Assembly: GCA_934515035.1 (NCBI GenBank)
Contig: CAKSXP010000115.1
Location: forward strand, 1 to 6,141
Direction of reading: 5' to 3'
Length of the DNA: 6,141 nucleotides
Origin: an uncultured Oscillospiraceae bacterium
GTDB taxonomy: Bacteria > Bacillota > Clostridia > Oscillospirales > Oscillospiraceae
Made by a program: the position numbers and the translations under genes. The notes under the pieces were generated by a model. That model saw only the letters and a list, made by a program, of their open reading frames with translations. It did not search any database and was not told the DNA's origin. Of the stretch, positions 4,225 to 6,141 are shown in pieces; positions within the stretch are counted from its first letter, which is position 1; every line of letters starts with the position of its first letter.

Positions 4225-5631
4225 ATGGATAACGGAAATCAGTTTTTGGGAACGGAACGTATCGGAAAGCTTATGCGTCAATACGCCGTTCCCTGCATCA
4301 TCTCGCTGCTGGTGGGCGCACTGTATAACATCGTCGATCAGATCTTCATTGCAAACGCAAGCTACCTCGGCTCTTACGGCAACGCGGCCAATACAGTCGT
4401 TTTCCCGCTGACCGTCGTCGCTTTGGCTATCGCCGTCATGGTCGGCGACGGCTGCTGCGCCTTTGTCAGTATGGCGCTGGGCAGGAACGAAACGGACAAG
4501 GCCCGGCGCAGCGTCGGCAACGCTGTCGTCCTGTCCGTGGCAAGCAGTCTTGTGTTGACGGCGATATATCTCATTTTTGCGGACAGCATCATCGCCATGT
4601 TCGGCGGAACCGTCAACGAAGAGACTTTCCGCCACTCGCAGGAGTATTTCTTCTATATCACGCTGGGTATCCCGTTCTATATGTTTGGTCAGTCCATGAA
4701 CCCCGTCATCCGCGCGGACGGCAATCCCAGGTTTGCCATGATCTCCACGCTGGCGGGCGCCGTCATCAACATCATCCTTGACCCCATTTTTATCTTTGTC
4801 TTCAAATGGGGCATGATGGGCGCAGCCGTTGCAACGGTGATCGGCCAGGTGGCGACGGCTCTTCTCGCCGTGTGGTATCTGCTGCACATGCGGATCGTCA
4901 AACCGTCATCCGGCGACTATGTCCTGCGAGGAAACATCTGCGGTCGGATGCTGACGCTGGGCATTACCAGCTTTCTCTCCCAGATAAGTCTCGTAGCCGC
5001 AATGGCGGCCATCAACAATATGCTCCGCAAATACGGCGCTATGGACGCCGTTTTCGGGCAGGAGCAATTCGCACAGATACCGATGGCGGTGGTCGGCATC
5101 GTGATGAAATTCTTCCAGATCGTCATTTCGATCGTTGTCGGCATGGCGGCGGGCTGCATCCCCATCGTCGGCTACAACATGGGCGCGGAGAAAAAGCTGC
5201 GCGTCCGGGAGCTGTTCACAAAGCTGTTGACGGCCGAGGCGCTGGTGGGCGCGGCGGCGCTTATCCTGGCAGAGTGCTTCCCTCGTCAGCTCATCGCGAT
5301 TTTCGGCGCGGCAAACGAGAGCAGCTTCTATACCGATTTTGCCATCAAAGCGTTCCGTACCTACCTGTGCATGATGGTGCTGGCCTGCGTCAACAAAGCG
5401 TGCTTTATTTTCCTTCAGGCCGTCGGCAAGGCTCTGTCCTCCACCCTGCTGTCCATGTTCCGCGAGGTCGTGTTCGGAGTTGGCTTTGCGCTTCTGCTGC
5501 CGGTATTCTTCGGGCTGGACGGCGTGCTGTATTCCATGCCGGTTTCGGATGTTCTGACCTTTGTCATCGCGGCGGTCATAATTGTGAAAACATATCGGGA
5601 CCGGAATACGGAAAGCGTTCAGAACTCATAA
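4225..5631 (+). CDS. MATE family multidrug efflux transporter (MepA-like)
   Basis: A 468-residue integral membrane protein with the two six-helix bundles of the multidrug and toxin extrusion family. These pumps export cationic drugs or metabolites using a Na+ or H+ gradient. Family marks include ALYNIVDQIFI (32-42), the loop RADGNPRFAM (163-172), DPIFIFVFKWGMMGAA (186-201) and, in the second half, GYNMGAEKKLR (316-326). Length is normal for the MepA/NorM type and the frame is intact. The start is set at ATG 4225 by AAAGGTGA (4212-4219), 5 nt ahead. The frame stays open back to ATG 4162, but that extension lies inside terminator T2 and has no ribosome binding site. Expression appears to be controlled by the leader with two terminators and a short peptide frame. 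The substrate cannot be read from sequence. The gene ends at a strong bidirectional terminator and is probably transcribed alone. Confidence 0.95.
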   Translation: MDNGNQFLGTERIGKLMRQYAVPCIISLLVGALYNIVDQIFIANASYLGSYGNAANTVVFPLTVVALAIAVMVGDGCCAFVSMALGRNETDKARRSVGNAVVLSVASSLVLTAIYLIFADSIIAMFGGTVNEETFRHSQEYFFYITLGIPFYMFGQSMNPVIRADGNPRFAMISTLAGAVINIILDPIFIFVFKWGMMGAAVATVIGQVATALLAVWYLLHMRIVKPSSGDYVLRGNICGRMLTLGITSFLSQISLVAAMAAINNMLRKYGAMDAVFGQEQFAQIPMAVVGIVMKFFQIVISIVVGMAAGCIPIVGYNMGAEKKLRVRELFTKLLTAEALVGAAALILAECFPRQLIAIFGAANESSFYTDFAIKAFRTYLCMMVLACVNKACFIFLQAVGKALSSTLLSMFREVVFGVGFALLLPVFFGLDGVLYSMPVSDVLTFVIAAVIIVKTYRDRNTESVQNS

Positions 5632-5633
5632 AA

Positions 5634-5665
5634 AAAACGGAGGCTGCTTTTGCAGCCTCCGTTTT
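5634..5665. terminator. Bidirectional intrinsic terminator between MATE and cysK
   Basis: Arms 5634-5647 and 5652-5665 pair perfectly over 14 bp around a TTTT loop, with AAAA on one side and TTTT on the other. It starts 3 bases after the MATE stop and ends 8 bases from the cysK stop, so it serves both converging genes. Confidence 0.93.
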
Positions 5666-5673
5666 ATATCCCG

Positions 5674-6141
5674 TCAGTCCGCAAACAGCGGGGTGGAGAG
5701 ATAGCGGTCGCCCGTATCCGGCAGCAGAGCAACAATGGTCTTGCCCCTGTTCTCCGGACGCTTTGCCAGCTGGATGGCGGCCCACACGGCGGCGCCGGAG
5801 GAAATGCCCACCAGCACGCCCTCTTTCTTGCCGATCAGCTTGCCAGTGGCAAAGGCATCGTCGTTTTCCACGGGGATAATCTCGTCATAGACATTGGTAT
5901 CCAGCACATCGGGGACAAATCCGGCGCCTATGCCCTGAATTTTGTGGCTGCCGGCCACGCCCTTGCTCAGTACGGGCGAGGACGCGGGCTCCACGGCCAC
6001 GACCTTCACATCGGGGTTCCGGCTCTTCAGATATTCGCCGACGCCGGTGATGGTGCCGCCGGTGCCGACGCCCGCAACAAAGATATCTACCTTACCGTCG
6101 GTGTCCTCCCAGATCTCCGGGCCGGTGGTGACTTTGTGTAC
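5674..6141 (-). CDS. cysK: Cysteine synthase (O-acetylserine sulfhydrylase), C-terminal half
   Basis: The frame enters from the right edge and ends at TGA (5676-5674), giving 155 residues, about half of a normal CysK of roughly 305-310. The enzyme makes L-cysteine from O-acetyl-L-serine and sulfide with pyridoxal phosphate. Visible marks are TTGPEIW at the start of the fragment, the phosphate-binding loop GTGGT (6052-6066), [12 protein letters not shown] in the substrate region, GISSGAA (glycine-rich cofactor pocket, from 5808) and the typical end DRYLSTPLF. The Schiff-base lysine and the promoter lie beyond the window. The first visible residue is inside the protein, and the internal GTG at 6009 is not a start. 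CysK rather than CysM is favoured by the TTGPEIW and GIGAGFVP wording. Confidence 0.95.
   Translation of the reverse strand, partial: VHKVTTGPEIWEDTDGKVDIFVAGVGTGGTITGVGEYLKSRNPDVKVVAVEPASSPVLSKGVAGSHKIQGIGAGFVPDVLDTNVYDEIIPVENDDAFATGKLIGKKEGVLVGISSGAAVWAAIQLAKRPENRGKTIVALLPDTGDRYLSTPLFAD

Noticed and set aside
4806..5879. A 357-residue plus-strand open frame across the end of the MATE gene and cysK
   Set aside because: It is an Arg-rich out-of-frame reading of two well-supported genes and would run through the bidirectional terminator.
1..6141. tRNA, rRNA, CRISPR array or complete insertion sequence
   Set aside because: No cloverleaf, rRNA-like stretch, regularly spaced repeat set, transposase or terminal inverted repeat pair was found on either strand.

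Overview
The window looks like chromosomal DNA of a GC-rich, gut-type member of the Clostridia (Bacillota). This is inferred from strong AGGAGG-type ribosome binding sites, sigma-A promoters with 17-bp spacers, U-rich intrinsic terminators, and a protein set typical of Oscillospiraceae/Lachnospiraceae relatives. Genus and species cannot be told from sequence alone. Coding DNA is clearly GC-rich, while about the first 290 bases and the promoter regions are more AT-rich.

Layout. Bases 1-117 carry one open frame that ends in TAG just before a strong terminator (125-166), possibly the tail of an unrecognised gene. Bases 167-470 hold no convincing gene but contain several good hairpins. A sigma-A promoter (471-499) then drives a three-gene metal operon. 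Its genes are a small HMA-domain protein with an MxCxxC site (557-820), a small membrane-anchored protein with an acidic tail resembling DUF6110 (916-1200), and a 701-residue P1B-type ATPase with an atypical membrane metal motif, Phe-Ser-Cys in place of CPC (1204-3309). The membrane protein plus atypical P1B ATPase pair resembles the FezA/FezB pair (FezB is a P1B-6 ATPase) that builds ferrosomes, the lipid-bounded iron stores described in Desulfovibrio magneticus and Clostridioides difficile. This is the most notable system in the window, although the metal and the organelle are inferred.

A hairpin with a poor U-tract follows the ATPase, then ogt (O6-alkylguanine-DNA alkyltransferase, 3369-3902). 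After a second sigma-A promoter (4008-4036) comes an elaborate leader of about 180 nt ahead of a MATE efflux transporter (4225-5631). The leader contains two intrinsic terminators in series (4046-4098 and 4158-4206), a short leader-peptide ORF ending inside the second terminator, and a diverged direct repeat linking the two terminators. This suggests transcription attenuation, probably coupled to translation, controlling the drug pump. A bidirectional terminator (5634-5665) separates the MATE gene from the C-terminal half of cysK, which runs in on the minus strand and is cut by the window end.

The metal operon, the DNA repair gene, the efflux gene and cysK look like four separately regulated units. 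Only the three metal genes clearly work together.
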